A DNA stretch of 58,808 bases from assembly GCA_910588875.1 (NCBI GenBank), contig CAJURT010000021.1, positions 1-58,808 on the forward strand. The letters are read 5' to 3'. Shown in pieces: positions 8,062 to 15,989 of the stretch. Position 1 is the first letter of the stretch. Every line of letters starts with the position of its first letter. The DNA comes from an uncultured Lachnospiraceae bacterium. GTDB taxonomy: Bacteria > Bacillota > Clostridia > Lachnospirales > Lachnospiraceae. The position numbers and the translations under genes are program-made. The notes under the pieces were generated by a model. The model had not been told where the DNA came from. It searched no databases and saw only the letters and a list, made by a program, of their open reading frames with translations.

Positions 8062-9600
8062 ATGATGAATACAGGGCAGATGGGGATTATATTTGCCATA
8101 GGGGCATATCTTCTGTTGATGGTCTATATCGGCTATTATTACAGCAGGGGCAATGACCATTCGGCAGAAGGGTTTTATCTGGGAGGACGTGGCCTTGGCC
8201 CCCTGGTAGCGGCAATGAGTGCAGAGGCTTCGGACATGAGCAGCTGGCTTTTGATGGGGCTGCCGGGAGTGGCTTATCTCTCCGGGATCTCGGATGCAGG
8301 CTGGACGGCTATCGGCCTGGCGGCAGGGACCTACTTAAACTGGCTGATTGTGGCGAAACGCCTGCGCCGTTACTCGGTGGCCTGTGGGGCAATCACGATT
8401 CCGGATTTCTTTTCAAAACGTTACCGGGACGGGAAAAACATTTTGATGTGCATAGCAGCAATCATCATCCTGATCTTTTTCATTCCCTATACGGCATCCG
8501 GGTTTAAGGCGGTGGGAACCTTGTTTTCCAGCCTCTTTGATGTGGATTACCACGTGGCAATGGTGCTGGGAGCCCTGGTAATTGTGGGATATACGGTATT
8601 AGGCGGCTTTCTGGCCGTTTCCACCACTGACTTGATCCAGAGCATCGTGATGACGATTGCCCTGGTGGTGATTGTGTTTTTTGGGGTGCATGTAGCCGGC
8701 GGCTGGCAGGCCGTGACGGAAAATGCCCGCTCCCTGGAAGGGTATTTAAGCATGACATACCTCCACGACCACGCCACCGGCACTGCCGTTCCCTACGGGA
8801 CATTAAACATGCTGTCCATGTGCGCCTGGGGCCTGGGATACTTTGGCATGCCCCATATCCTGCTCCGTTTTATGGCAATCCGGGATGAGAAGGAACTGGC
8901 GGTTTCCCGGAGGATAGCCTCCGTGTGGGTGGTGATTTCCATGTTTGTGGCGATACTGATCGGAATCATTGGCTATGGGGCCTCCGTTGCCGGAAAGATC
9001 CCCATGTTCTCCTCCAGCGCAGAGTCCGAGACGGTGATTATCCGCCTGTCAGGCCTTCTGGGGGAATACGGTTTTGCGGCTTCCGTAATTGCAGGCATTG
9101 TCCTGGCCGGGATTCTGGCCTGTACCATGTCCACGGCAGATTCCCAGCTTCTGACTGCAGCTTCCGGCGTCTCTCAGAACCTTTTGCAGGATTTCCTGAA
9201 AGTCAGGCTTAGCCAAAGGAATTCCATACTGGCAGCACGTCTGACCATAGCCGCCATCGCCATCGTCAGCCTTGCACTGGCATGGAATCCGGACAGTTCC
9301 GTATTTTATATCGTATCCTTTGCCTGGGCAGGTTTCGGGGCCTCCTTCGGCCCGGTGATGCTGGCTGCTCTCTTCTGGAAACGGAGCAACTTTTATGGCG
9401 CCCTGGCAGGCATGCTGACCGGCGGCATTATGGTGTTTGTGTGGAAGTACCTGGTACGTCCCATGGGCGGGGTATGGAATATCTACGAACTTCTCCCTGC
9501 CTTCCTGGCTGCCTGCGCTGCCATCCTCCTTGTATCCCTCCTGACCAGGGAGCCAGCCAAAGAGATACAGGAAGAATACGAATCCATCAAAAATAAATGA
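8062..9600 (+). CDS. putP: Sodium/proline symporter
   Basis: Integral membrane Na+-coupled proline uptake transporter of the SSS/SLC5 family. The 512-residue length fits PutP, and about 13 hydrophobic segments are visible. Near the N-terminus, AEASDMSSWLLMGLPG matches the PutP block that binds Na+ (Asp58 and Ser60 correspond to Asp55/Ser57 of E. coli PutP); GGRGLGPLVAAMSA precedes it. Either ATG (8062 or 8065) can be used after the AAGGAGGG site at 8049-8056. The gene has its own promoter and is followed by a 37-bp palindrome. No proline-oxidising putA is adjacent, so the role may be nutrient or osmolyte uptake. Proline is the most likely substrate, but related symporters carry other solutes. 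Confidence 0.93.
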   Translation: MMNTGQMGIIFAIGAYLLLMVYIGYYYSRGNDHSAEGFYLGGRGLGPLVAAMSAEASDMSSWLLMGLPGVAYLSGISDAGWTAIGLAAGTYLNWLIVAKRLRRYSVACGAITIPDFFSKRYRDGKNILMCIAAIIILIFFIPYTASGFKAVGTLFSSLFDVDYHVAMVLGALVIVGYTVLGGFLAVSTTDLIQSIVMTIALVVIVFFGVHVAGGWQAVTENARSLEGYLSMTYLHDHATGTAVPYGTLNMLSMCAWGLGYFGMPHILLRFMAIRDEKELAVSRRIASVWVVISMFVAILIGIIGYGASVAGKIPMFSSSAESETVIIRLSGLLGEYGFAASVIAGIVLAGILACTMSTADSQLLTAASGVSQNLLQDFLKVRLSQRNSILAARLTIAAIAIVSLALAWNPDSSVFYIVSFAWAGFGASFGPVMLAALFWKRSNFYGALAGMLTGGIMVFVWKYLVRPMGGVWNIYELLPAFLAACAAILLVSLLTREPAKEIQEEYESIKNK

Positions 9601-9618
9601 TAAAAAACTATAGTCTGT

Positions 9619-9692
9619 GGGGAAGCAGATGAAAAGGCCCCTCCGGGCGGGCGCCGGCGCCTGCCCGGAGGGGCCTTCTCATCTGCTTCCCC
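9619..9692. repeat. 37-bp near-perfect palindrome, likely strong hairpin
   Basis: The 74 bp form two 37-bp halves that match as reverse complements at 35 of 37 positions, with essentially no loop (centre GGCGCC|GGCGCC-like). It starts 18 bp after the putP stop and ends 40 bp before the padR-type promoter. A transcript would fold into an extremely stable hairpin. There is no U-tract, so it is not a textbook terminator, although it may stop or protect the putP mRNA. It lacks the conserved core ends of the two giant hairpins. Confidence 0.9.
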
Positions 9693-9731
9693 ATAAGCAT
9701 ACCCGCCGCACTATTATATTTTTATTAGTAC

Positions 9732-9760
9732 TTGACAATGCATAGTACCTGGTGTAATAT
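9732..9760 (+). promoter_or_regulatory. Promoter of the padR-type operon
   Basis: A perfect TTGACA (9732-9737), a 17-bp spacer and TAATAT (9755-9760), 30 bp upstream of the PadR start. The element TAGTAC occurs just before the -35 and again inside the spacer; this direct repeat could be an autoregulatory operator, since PadR proteins commonly repress their own promoter. The operator is inference. Confidence 0.7.
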
Positions 9761-9789
9761 AGTTATATAAAAATTAAGGCGGGGATACT

Positions 9790-10110
9790 ATGAATGCGCA
9801 GTTTAAGAAAGGGGTCCTGGAACTGATTGTGTTGGAGTCTGTCCGGCAGCGGGACATGTACGGCTACGAACTGGTAGAGGAAGTCTCCAAGGTGGTGGAT
9901 GTGAATGAAGGCACGATTTATCCGCTCCTGAAGCGTTTGACGAACGAGCATTATTTTGAGACATACCTGCGGGAGTCCACGGAAGGCCCGCCGCGGAAGT
10001 ATTACCATCTGACGGCAGCAGGAGTGCTGTACCGGGACAGGCTGGAGCAGGAGTGGAATGAACTGACAGAAAAAGTGGGACGTTTTTTGGAGGAGTGCCG
10101 ACATGGATAA
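9790..10110 (+). CDS. PadR-family transcriptional regulator
   Basis: A 106-residue winged-helix regulator of the small PadR group. The sequence MYGYELVEEVSKVVDVNEGT and the wing motif PPRKYYHLTAAG are diagnostic, followed by one C-terminal dimer helix. It opens a three-gene operon in which each gene overlaps the next by 8 bp. PadR followed by a DUF1700 membrane protein is a recurrent arrangement in Firmicutes, generally autoregulated and linked to envelope state; the signal is unknown. The start is supported by GGCGGGG upstream and the strong promoter at 9732-9760. Confidence 0.93.
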   Translation: MNAQFKKGVLELIVLESVRQRDMYGYELVEEVSKVVDVNEGTIYPLLKRLTNEHYFETYLRESTEGPPRKYYHLTAAGVLYRDRLEQEWNELTEKVGRFLEECRHG

Positions 10111-10972
10111 GAAGACATTTATCAACGAACTGAAGCAGGCGCTGTCCGTGCTTCAGGAGGAGGAACTGAACGATATCATCAGCGAATACGAACAGCACAT
10201 TGACATGAAGCAGAAGGATGGGCTCACAGAGGAGGAAGCCATTGCCGATTTTGGAAGCTTAAAGGAACTGGCCGCAGACATCCTGGCCGCATACCATGTA
10301 CGTGCTGATTATGCAAAAGAACCCAGGGGCAGGAAGAAAAAGGCAGTATTTCCAGATGGTTCAAAGACAGGCCCTTTCAGGCAGCAGGCGGGGGAAATAG
10401 GAGCCAAAGCAAAAACAGGCATCCTGGGAGGGATACATGGCCTGAGGATTTTTTTGTACAGGCTGTGGCTGTTGGTAAGGAACCTGGCAGGCAAGCCCCT
10501 GATTTACATAAAGGACTGGCAGCAAAGGCGCCGGGATGGGCAAAGAATGCCGGATGAGGAGTTCCTGGACCTGCCATTGATGGAGACGGAAGAACCAGGC
10601 ATCAAAGCCGGGGGAAAGGAGAGCAGCCAGGAAAAAAGGCCATCCACTGCCGTTTCCCGGCGCCGCAGGACAGCGGGAGGATTTTTAGGAACCATCATAA
10701 GGGCGTTGGCAAAGTTTTTTCGATTTGCCTGGCGGACGGTTTTGTGGGGGCTGCGGGTGGCCTGGAATGCCTGCTGCCTGATGTTTGCCCTGTTCAGCGG
10801 ATTTTGCGGCCTTTTCAGCCTGTATGCCCTGGGCATGCTGGCGGTGCTTTTGGCCCAGGGATATCCGCTGGCCGGAGTGACTCTGGGCTGCCTGGGGCTG
10901 GTGCTGTGCTTTTTTTCCGCAGCCGGGCTGGGAATAACCCTTTTAAAAAGAAAGAGAGGACAACATGCATAA
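10103..10972 (+). CDS. DUF1700-family membrane protein
   Basis: A 289-residue protein. The first 70 residues (KKTFINELKQALSVLQEEEL then a DFGSLKELAADIL block) are the DUF1700 helical bundle. The middle (about 75-195) is basic and low in complexity, with two amphipathic or hydrophobic stretches. Two strong membrane segments follow near 215-280, separated by a short turn. The ATG overlaps the PadR stop by 8 bp, indicating translational coupling. The function of the family is unsettled; it is usually found with a PadR regulator and a DUF4097-like partner. Family call is firm, mechanism is not. Confidence 0.85.
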   Translation: MDKKTFINELKQALSVLQEEELNDIISEYEQHIDMKQKDGLTEEEAIADFGSLKELAADILAAYHVRADYAKEPRGRKKKAVFPDGSKTGPFRQQAGEIGAKAKTGILGGIHGLRIFLYRLWLLVRNLAGKPLIYIKDWQQRRRDGQRMPDEEFLDLPLMETEEPGIKAGGKESSQEKRPSTAVSRRRRTAGGFLGTIIRALAKFFRFAWRTVLWGLRVAWNACCLMFALFSGFCGLFSLYALGMLAVLLAQGYPLAGVTLGCLGLVLCFFSAAGLGITLLKRKRGQHA

Positions 10973-11510
10973 GATTCAGAAAATTTTAGGGGGAATCTTT
11001 TTAGGAGGGGTGCTGCTTGGCGGCATCGGCACAGGGGTAGCTCTGGTGGAATACACCTCCCTGGCATACGCCGGAGAAATGGTCATCGGAGAAGAAGATC
11101 TGGCAGTCCGGGAACTGGACTATACCTTTACCCCCGGGGAGGAAGAAATCAAAATCACAAAAAACTATCCAAGCCGCGACGCAGTTTTAGAAGCTGACAA
11201 CAGGGTACCTGAGGGCACCGTCAGATACGTAGTCACCTACAACAAAAAAATCATAAGGCCGATTCTGGATTTCTGGGAAGAAACCCCAGAAACAGAAGAA
11301 GAACCCACCGGGCCGTTCCCAAGACAAATCCGGCTATGCCTTGGCACGGACTACACAGGCAGTGATATTGCCCTTTTCATGGAAAGCAAGGACGAGATCC
11401 TCACAGGGCTGAAAGAAAAAAAGATTTTCGATTACAAGATAGCCTATATCACAGACGTAAAAATACGGGTCAATCCCCAAAGCCTGCCCTGGGTAACCTT
11501 TGACAAATAA
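10965..11510 (+). CDS. Unrecognised exported or anchored protein of the PadR operon
   Basis: A 181-residue protein overlapping the DUF1700 gene by 8 bp. Residues about 8-36 form a hydrophobic, Gly-rich signal or anchor (GGIFLGGVLLGGIGTGVALV), so the rest is probably outside the membrane. The remainder is acidic and likely rich in beta strands, with a PETEEEP stretch near 110. It occupies the position where related operons carry a DUF4097 beta-solenoid protein, but it is shorter and I do not see the repeated pattern of that family. Ends 18 bp from the convergent mntP stop. Function unknown. Confidence 0.7.
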   Translation: MHKIQKILGGIFLGGVLLGGIGTGVALVEYTSLAYAGEMVIGEEDLAVRELDYTFTPGEEEIKITKNYPSRDAVLEADNRVPEGTVRYVVTYNKKIIRPILDFWEETPETEEEPTGPFPRQIRLCLGTDYTGSDIALFMESKDEILTGLKEKKIFDYKIAYITDVKIRVNPQSLPWVTFDK

Positions 11511-11528
11511 CCAAAGGAACCCCTGTTT

Positions 11529-12092
11529 CTACACTGCCGCCCCCAGATGCTCCACCAGGATCCGTACCCCCATCAGCACCAGGATCACGCCTCCGGCCAG
11601 TTCCGCCTTTGACTTATACTTACAGCCAAAGACCGTGCCGATCTTAACCCCGATGACGGACAAAATAAAGGTGGTGACACCGATACATGACACGGCAGGG
11701 AATATACGGACGCTGAGAAATGCGAAGGTGACGCCCACAGCCAGGGCATCAATGCTGGTGGCGATGGCCAGGCCAATCATGTCCCTGGCAGAAACAGAGG
11801 CATCGCAGGTCTCTTCCTCCGGGTTTAAGGCCTCTCGGATCATATTGGCCCCGATGATGCCCAAGAGAAGGAAGGCGATCCAATGGTCATAGGCCACAAT
11901 GGCCTCCTGAAAATAGCTGCCCAGGAAATAGCCCAGGGCAGGCATCAGGGCCTGGAAGCCTCCGAAGTAGAGGCCAATGACCAGGGCATTTTTTATGCGC
12001 AGCCTTCCCATGGAAAGCCCCTTGCAGACAGAAACCGCAAAAGCATCCATGGAAAGGCCGATGGCGATCAGAATTAATTCCGGTAATGACAT
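11529..12092 (-). CDS. mntP: Manganese efflux pump MntP
   Basis: A 187-residue inner-membrane Mn(II) exporter with six hydrophobic segments. The two-fold repeated signature is present: LSMDAFAVS (Asp16) in the first half and SIDALAVG (Asp115) in the second; these acidic residues line the ion path in the family. Both repeats and the length match MntP. The ATG at 12092 has an AGGAGG 10 nt upstream. It follows the MATE gene by 41 bp on the same strand and may be cotranscribed with it. No manganese (yybP-ykoY) riboswitch is visible in that short gap. Confidence 0.93.
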   Translation of the reverse strand: MSLPELILIAIGLSMDAFAVSVCKGLSMGRLRIKNALVIGLYFGGFQALMPALGYFLGSYFQEAIVAYDHWIAFLLLGIIGANMIREALNPEEETCDASVSARDMIGLAIATSIDALAVGVTFAFLSVRIFPAVSCIGVTTFILSVIGVKIGTVFGCKYKSKAELAGGVILVLMGVRILVEHLGAAV

Positions 12093-12133
12093 GGGGATAC
12101 CCTCCTGAAGCAATATATGTCTGAAGTACTGAT

Positions 12134-13504
12134 TTATGCCTCCAGCCTGCGTATTTTCTGATCATAGATCCGTTTGAAGAGGACCGTGCTCATCACCACG
12201 GAGGTGATCTCCGCTAAGGGGAAGGAATACCATACTGCGTGGAGCCCCCACAGGCGGGCGAAGAGCCAGGCGATAGGCAGGATGCAGAAAAGCTGCCTGG
12301 CCACAGAAACAATCAGGCTGTACACACCGTTGCCAAGTGCCTGGAATATGGAACCCACAATAATACAATAGCCGGCGAACAGAAAACTAAGGCTGATCAG
12401 GCGCAGCGCGGGCACGCCGATTTCCAGCATATGCTCGGAGGCGTCAAACAAAAGAAGCAGTTCCCGCGGAAACAGCTGGAAAGCAGCCAGGCCAAGCAGC
12501 ATGATGCCGACAGCGATCAGGATGCTCAGACGGGCGGTGTCCATGATCCGTTTCCGGTTCCTAGCCCCGTAGTTGTAGGCGATGATGGGGATCATGCCGT
12601 TGTTAAGCCCAAATACAGGCATAAAGATAAAGCTTTGCAGTTTGAAGTAGACGCCGAAAACGGTCACTGCCGTGGAGGAGAAGACTCCCAAAATCTTGTT
12701 CATGCCATAGGTCATCACCGAGGAGATGGACTGCATCACGATGGAGGGGACACCGACTACGTAGATGATCCCAATGATGCGTTTGTCCGGGGAAAAACCC
12801 TTCATGCGGATGCTCACATCCGTGTTCCATTTATAGTTGAAGAACAGGGAGAGGAACATGGCCAAAAACTGTCCGGTGACCGTGGCGATGGCAGCGCCGC
12901 GGATGCCCATGGCAGGAAAGCCGCAAAGGCCAAAGATCATGATTGGGTCAAGGATGATATTGGCGATGGCGCCGCATCCCTGGGAAAACATGTTGTAGAT
13001 GGTTTTCCCTGTGGACTGCATGATCCTTTCCAGCATCATTTCCAGGTAAAAGCCGATGGAGAAGATCAGGCATATCTGTAGGTACTGGATGCCGTATTCG
13101 ATAATCATCGGGTCATCGGTCTGGCTGGCAAAATAGATGCGGGAGGCAAATATGCCGAATAAAGCAAAGGCCAGGGAGCCGATGACGGCCAGGAAAATGC
13201 CGTTCTGGGCAGCCTTCTGGGCCTCCTTCTGGTTGTGTTCGCCCAGGGAACGGGAAAGCAGGGCGTTGACACCCACACAGGTGCCGGAGGAGACTGCGAT
13301 CATCAGGCTCTGGATAGGGAAGGCCATGGAGATGGCCGCCAGGGCGGCTTCGTCAATCCGGGAGACAAAGATGCTGTCGATGATATTGTACATGGCCTGT
13401 ACCAGCATGGAAATGATCATCGGCAGGGACATGCTGACCAACAGCCGGTTGACAGGCATGGTGCCCATCCGGTTTTCTTCGGTTTGTACTGTTTTCTGGG
13501 GCAT
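12134..13504 (-). CDS. MATE-family multidrug/Na+ antiporter
   Basis: A 456-residue integral membrane exporter with about 12 membrane segments in two similar halves, characteristic of MATE proteins. The opening NRLLVSMSLPMIISMLVQAM followed by YNIIDSIFVSR is the family hallmark. Substrates typically include cationic drugs and dyes; this one cannot be assigned. The ATG at 13504 has AGGAGG 9 nt upstream; longer in-frame starts would lie inside the promoter. The promoter at 13542-13570 carries a palindrome resembling a MarR-type operator, so expression may be inducible, but no regulator gene is adjacent. Confidence 0.92.
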   Translation of the reverse strand: MPQKTVQTEENRMGTMPVNRLLVSMSLPMIISMLVQAMYNIIDSIFVSRIDEAALAAISMAFPIQSLMIAVSSGTCVGVNALLSRSLGEHNQKEAQKAAQNGIFLAVIGSLAFALFGIFASRIYFASQTDDPMIIEYGIQYLQICLIFSIGFYLEMMLERIMQSTGKTIYNMFSQGCGAIANIILDPIMIFGLCGFPAMGIRGAAIATVTGQFLAMFLSLFFNYKWNTDVSIRMKGFSPDKRIIGIIYVVGVPSIVMQSISSVMTYGMNKILGVFSSTAVTVFGVYFKLQSFIFMPVFGLNNGMIPIIAYNYGARNRKRIMDTARLSILIAVGIMLLGLAAFQLFPRELLLLFDASEHMLEIGVPALRLISLSFLFAGYCIIVGSIFQALGNGVYSLIVSVARQLFCILPIAWLFARLWGLHAVWYSFPLAEITSVVMSTVLFKRIYDQKIRRLEA

Positions 13505-13526
13505 AAAAAATCCTCCTGGTTTTTTC

Positions 13527-13570
13527 GTTAGCATGCTGACTATTCTACTCCTGTTAGCATGGCTTGTCAA
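13527..13570 (-). promoter_or_regulatory. Promoter of the MATE gene with putative operator
   Basis: On the minus strand: TTGACA (13565-13570), a 17-bp spacer and TAGAAT (13542-13547). GCATGCTAAC-like sequence occurs twice, once in the spacer (13553-13562) and once just downstream of the -10. The downstream copy forms the near-palindrome GTTAGCATGCTGAC (13527-13540, two mismatched symmetric positions). The placement is right for repression. The family of the regulator is a guess (MarR-like spacing). Confidence 0.65.
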
Positions 13571-13679
13571 CCAGGAACGAGGATTTTTTGGGCAGATCCC
13601 GGCATTTGTAGGGCATGGCTCTGGCGAAGAATAACAAGGGGGAACCCGGCAGGGGAAAAATGTTTGTGAAAATTAGGTA

Positions 13680-13708
13680 TTGCATTCAAAAATAGGCTGT
13701 GCTAATAT
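13680..13708 (+). promoter_or_regulatory. Promoter of the T-box aspS2-gatCAB operon
   Basis: TTGCAT (13680-13685), a 17-bp spacer and TAATAT (13703-13708). Transcription would start near 13715, leaving a leader of about 510 nt before aspS2. Confidence 0.65.
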
Positions 13709-13714
13709 AATACC

Positions 13715-14074
13715 AATTTAATGCGGCAAAGCATGTAAAAGGCTGGGAAGGAGACTCTTGCCCACGGGACTTCGACAGGAAGATGGCGTCACCGACTGAG
13801 AGCGCCGTCAGGTTGGACCAGGCAGACAGGGAACACTCCGGAGCCGGTATTCTGAACCAGGGAAAAGCCAGGTGTGGCAGGCAGAGGCCGTCCGCCCAGG
13901 TGTGGCATCCTTCAAGTAGGGATACCCGGATGGCATCCGTTATCTGCCAGGAGTGGAGCGCCGGCCTTTGTAACGGGCCGCTGATCTCAATGCGGGTGGT
14001 ACCGCGGAGCATGGACTGATAAAGTGGCATGTCCCGTCCCGGAATATGTAACAGTATTCCGGGGCGGTTTTTTT
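13715..14074 (+). promoter_or_regulatory. T-box riboswitch leader (Asn, possibly Asn/Glu)
   Basis: A leader RNA that reads uncharged tRNA and chooses between terminator and antiterminator. The invariant T-box GGGTGGTACCGCGG is at 13994-14007. It is followed by a strong terminator, CCGTCCCGGAATA (14034-14046) pairing with TATTCCGGGGCGG (14055-14067) and a T-run to 14074. The upstream portion (about 13745-13870) would form Stem I. Its 3' side contains TCTGAACCAG (13851-13860), where AAC (Asn) at 13855-13857 is the likely specifier; GAA (Glu) at 13854-13856 overlaps it by two bases. The downstream genes make Asn-tRNA(Asn), consistent with an Asn specifier. The T-box itself is certain; the exact specifier position is inferred from a partial manual fold. 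Confidence 0.93.
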
Positions 14075-14224
14075 ATGCCCAGGCCCGCATAGGGAAGTTT
14101 TTCACGAAGGCGGCGAGCCAGGGCCGGGCCGGTTTGGCTTTGGGGACTTCTGCACCGGAATCGTAAACAGCAGGCGCCGCGGGGGAGGGAAACCTTTGCG
14201 GCAGCAATAGGATGGAGGAGAACG

Positions 14225-15556
14225 ATGGAATTTTTGACAGGGGTAAGGGAAAAGGAAACCGTAGGAATCCGTGAGATTCTGGAAGGGGATTATGAGGGGA
14301 AGGCCGTAAGGCTTAACGGGGCAGTACACAACATCCGGAGGATGGGGGATGTGGCATTTGTGATACTGCGCAAGTCGGAAGGGCTGGTACAGTGTGTATA
14401 TGAGGAGGGAAAGAGCAGCTTCCGTTTAAAAGACTTAAAGGAAGAATCAACGGTGGAGGTGGCCGGTGTGGTGGCCAGGGAGGAACGCGCTCCCCAGGGG
14501 TTTGAACTGCGCCTGTCCTCGGTGAAGGTTTTGTCAGAGCCGGCAGAGCCCCTTCCCCTTGCCATCCACAAATGGAAGATGGGCACATCCCTAGAGACCA
14601 AGCTGGCGCTGCGCCCCATTTCCCTGCGCAACGTGCGGGAACGGGCTAAATTCAAGCTTCAGGAGGGGATTGTGAGGGGATTTAGGGAATTTTTATTCCG
14701 CCAGGGATTTACGGAGATCCACACCCCCAAGATTGTGTCCCGGGGGGCAGAGGGAGGCGCAAATGTTTTTAAGCTGAACTATTTCAATAAGCGTGCGGAA
14801 CTGGGGCAGAGCCCCCAGTTTTACAAACAGACTATGGTCGGGGTATACGACCGGGTATTTGAGGCAGCGCCGGTATTCCGGGCAGAGAAGCATAACACAA
14901 CCCGCCATCTGAATGAATACATCAGTCTTGATTTCGAGATGGGCTACATTGACGGATTTGAGGATGTGATGGCCATGGAAACAGGGTTTCTCCAGTACAC
15001 CATGGAACTTTTGGAAAGGGAATACCAAAAGGAACTGAAGATTTTGGAGGTGGAACTGCCAAAGATCGGGCGGATCCCCCAGGTCCGTTTCGATAAGGCA
15101 AAGGAACTGGTCTCGGAAAAATATCACCGGAAAATCCGGAACCCCTTTGATTTGGAGCCAGAGGAGGAGAATCTGATCGGCCGTTATTTTAAGGAAGAGT
15201 ATGACAGTGATTTTGTGTTTGTCACCCATTACCCATCCAAGAAACGCCCCTTCTATGCCATGGACGATCCGGAGGACAGCCGCTTTACCTTAAGCTTTGA
15301 CCTGCTTTACAAGGGACTGGAGGTTACCACCGGCGGCCAGCGTATCCATGATTATGCCACAATCCTGGATAAGATGGCAAAACGTGGCATGGATCCGGAG
15401 GATATCAGGGACTATCTGATGATCTTCCAATACGGCATGCCTCCCCATGGCGGGCTGGGTATCGGACTGGAACGGCTGACCATGAGGCTTTTGGATGAGC
15501 AGAATGTGCGGGAAGCCACCCTGTTCCCGAGGGATGTAACCCGGTTGACGCCATAA
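14225..15556 (+). CDS. aspS2: Aspartyl-tRNA synthetase, archaeal-type, probably non-discriminating
   Basis: Class IIb synthetase of 443 aa, much shorter than bacterial AspRS (~590 aa) because the GAD insertion is missing, as in archaeal-type enzymes. It has an N-terminal OB-fold anticodon domain (about 15-105) and a catalytic core with GAEGGANVFKLNYF, FRAEKHNTTRHLNEY, GLEVTTGGQRIHDYA and motif 3 GGLGIGLERL (409-418). Two positions known to tune tRNA choice read His35 (GAVHNIR) and Pro90 (RAPQGFEL). The discriminating archaeal enzyme has Trp and Lys there, so this one should also charge tRNA(Asn) with Asp. The GatCAB genes that follow would amidate the product, and the T-box upstream senses the same tRNA. 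GGAGGAGAACG precedes the ATG. Confidence 0.93.
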   Translation: MEFLTGVREKETVGIREILEGDYEGKAVRLNGAVHNIRRMGDVAFVILRKSEGLVQCVYEEGKSSFRLKDLKEESTVEVAGVVAREERAPQGFELRLSSVKVLSEPAEPLPLAIHKWKMGTSLETKLALRPISLRNVRERAKFKLQEGIVRGFREFLFRQGFTEIHTPKIVSRGAEGGANVFKLNYFNKRAELGQSPQFYKQTMVGVYDRVFEAAPVFRAEKHNTTRHLNEYISLDFEMGYIDGFEDVMAMETGFLQYTMELLEREYQKELKILEVELPKIGRIPQVRFDKAKELVSEKYHRKIRNPFDLEPEEENLIGRYFKEEYDSDFVFVTHYPSKKRPFYAMDDPEDSRFTLSFDLLYKGLEVTTGGQRIHDYATILDKMAKRGMDPEDIRDYLMIFQYGMPPHGGLGIGLERLTMRLLDEQNVREATLFPRDVTRLTP

Positions 15557-15682
15557 TGTACTCTCGGAGTCTCTCTGTGCCTGGTTTTGTGAGATGATTT
15601 TTGCCGGATGTGCGGATGACGGAAAATCAGCCACAAGGGCGGGAGAGATTCCCGGCGTGCATCACAGGAGAGAGGAGAAAAA

Positions 15683-15976
15683 ATGGAAAACATGATTACA
15701 GACGAGATGATCGAATATGTGGCCATTTTAGCAAAGCTGGAACTTTCCCGGGAGGAGAGGGAAGCTGCCAAGCAGGATATGGGAAAGATGCTTCGCTATA
15801 TTGACAAGCTGAACGAACTGGATACCAGCGGCGTGGAGCCCATGTCCCATGTGTTTCCCGTAGAAAATGTGTTCCGGGAGGATGTGGTGGCAAACGGTGA
15901 CATGCGGGAGGATATGCTGACAAATGCGCCTGAACAAAAGGACGGGTCGTTCAAGGTGCCAAAGACGGTGGAGTGA
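15683..15976 (+). CDS. gatC: Asp/Glu-tRNA amidotransferase subunit C
   Basis: A 97-residue subunit that wraps around the GatA-GatB interface and stabilises the amidotransferase. The order of features is typical: an N-terminal helix pair (ITDEMIEYVAILAKLELSRE), the linker GVEPMSHVFPVENVFREDVV, and the C-terminal DGSFKVPKTVE that contacts GatA. It lies 126 bp after aspS2 and 13 bp before gatA. AGGAGAAAAA precedes the ATG. Confidence 0.95.
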   Translation: MENMITDEMIEYVAILAKLELSREEREAAKQDMGKMLRYIDKLNELDTSGVEPMSHVFPVENVFREDVVANGDMREDMLTNAPEQKDGSFKVPKTVE

Positions 15977-15989
15977 CAGGGAGGGGACA

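Noticed and set aside
12239..13081. 280-codon plus-strand ORF opposite the MATE gene
   Set aside because: Asp/His-rich composition typical of an antisense shadow; MATE homology on the other strand is unambiguous.
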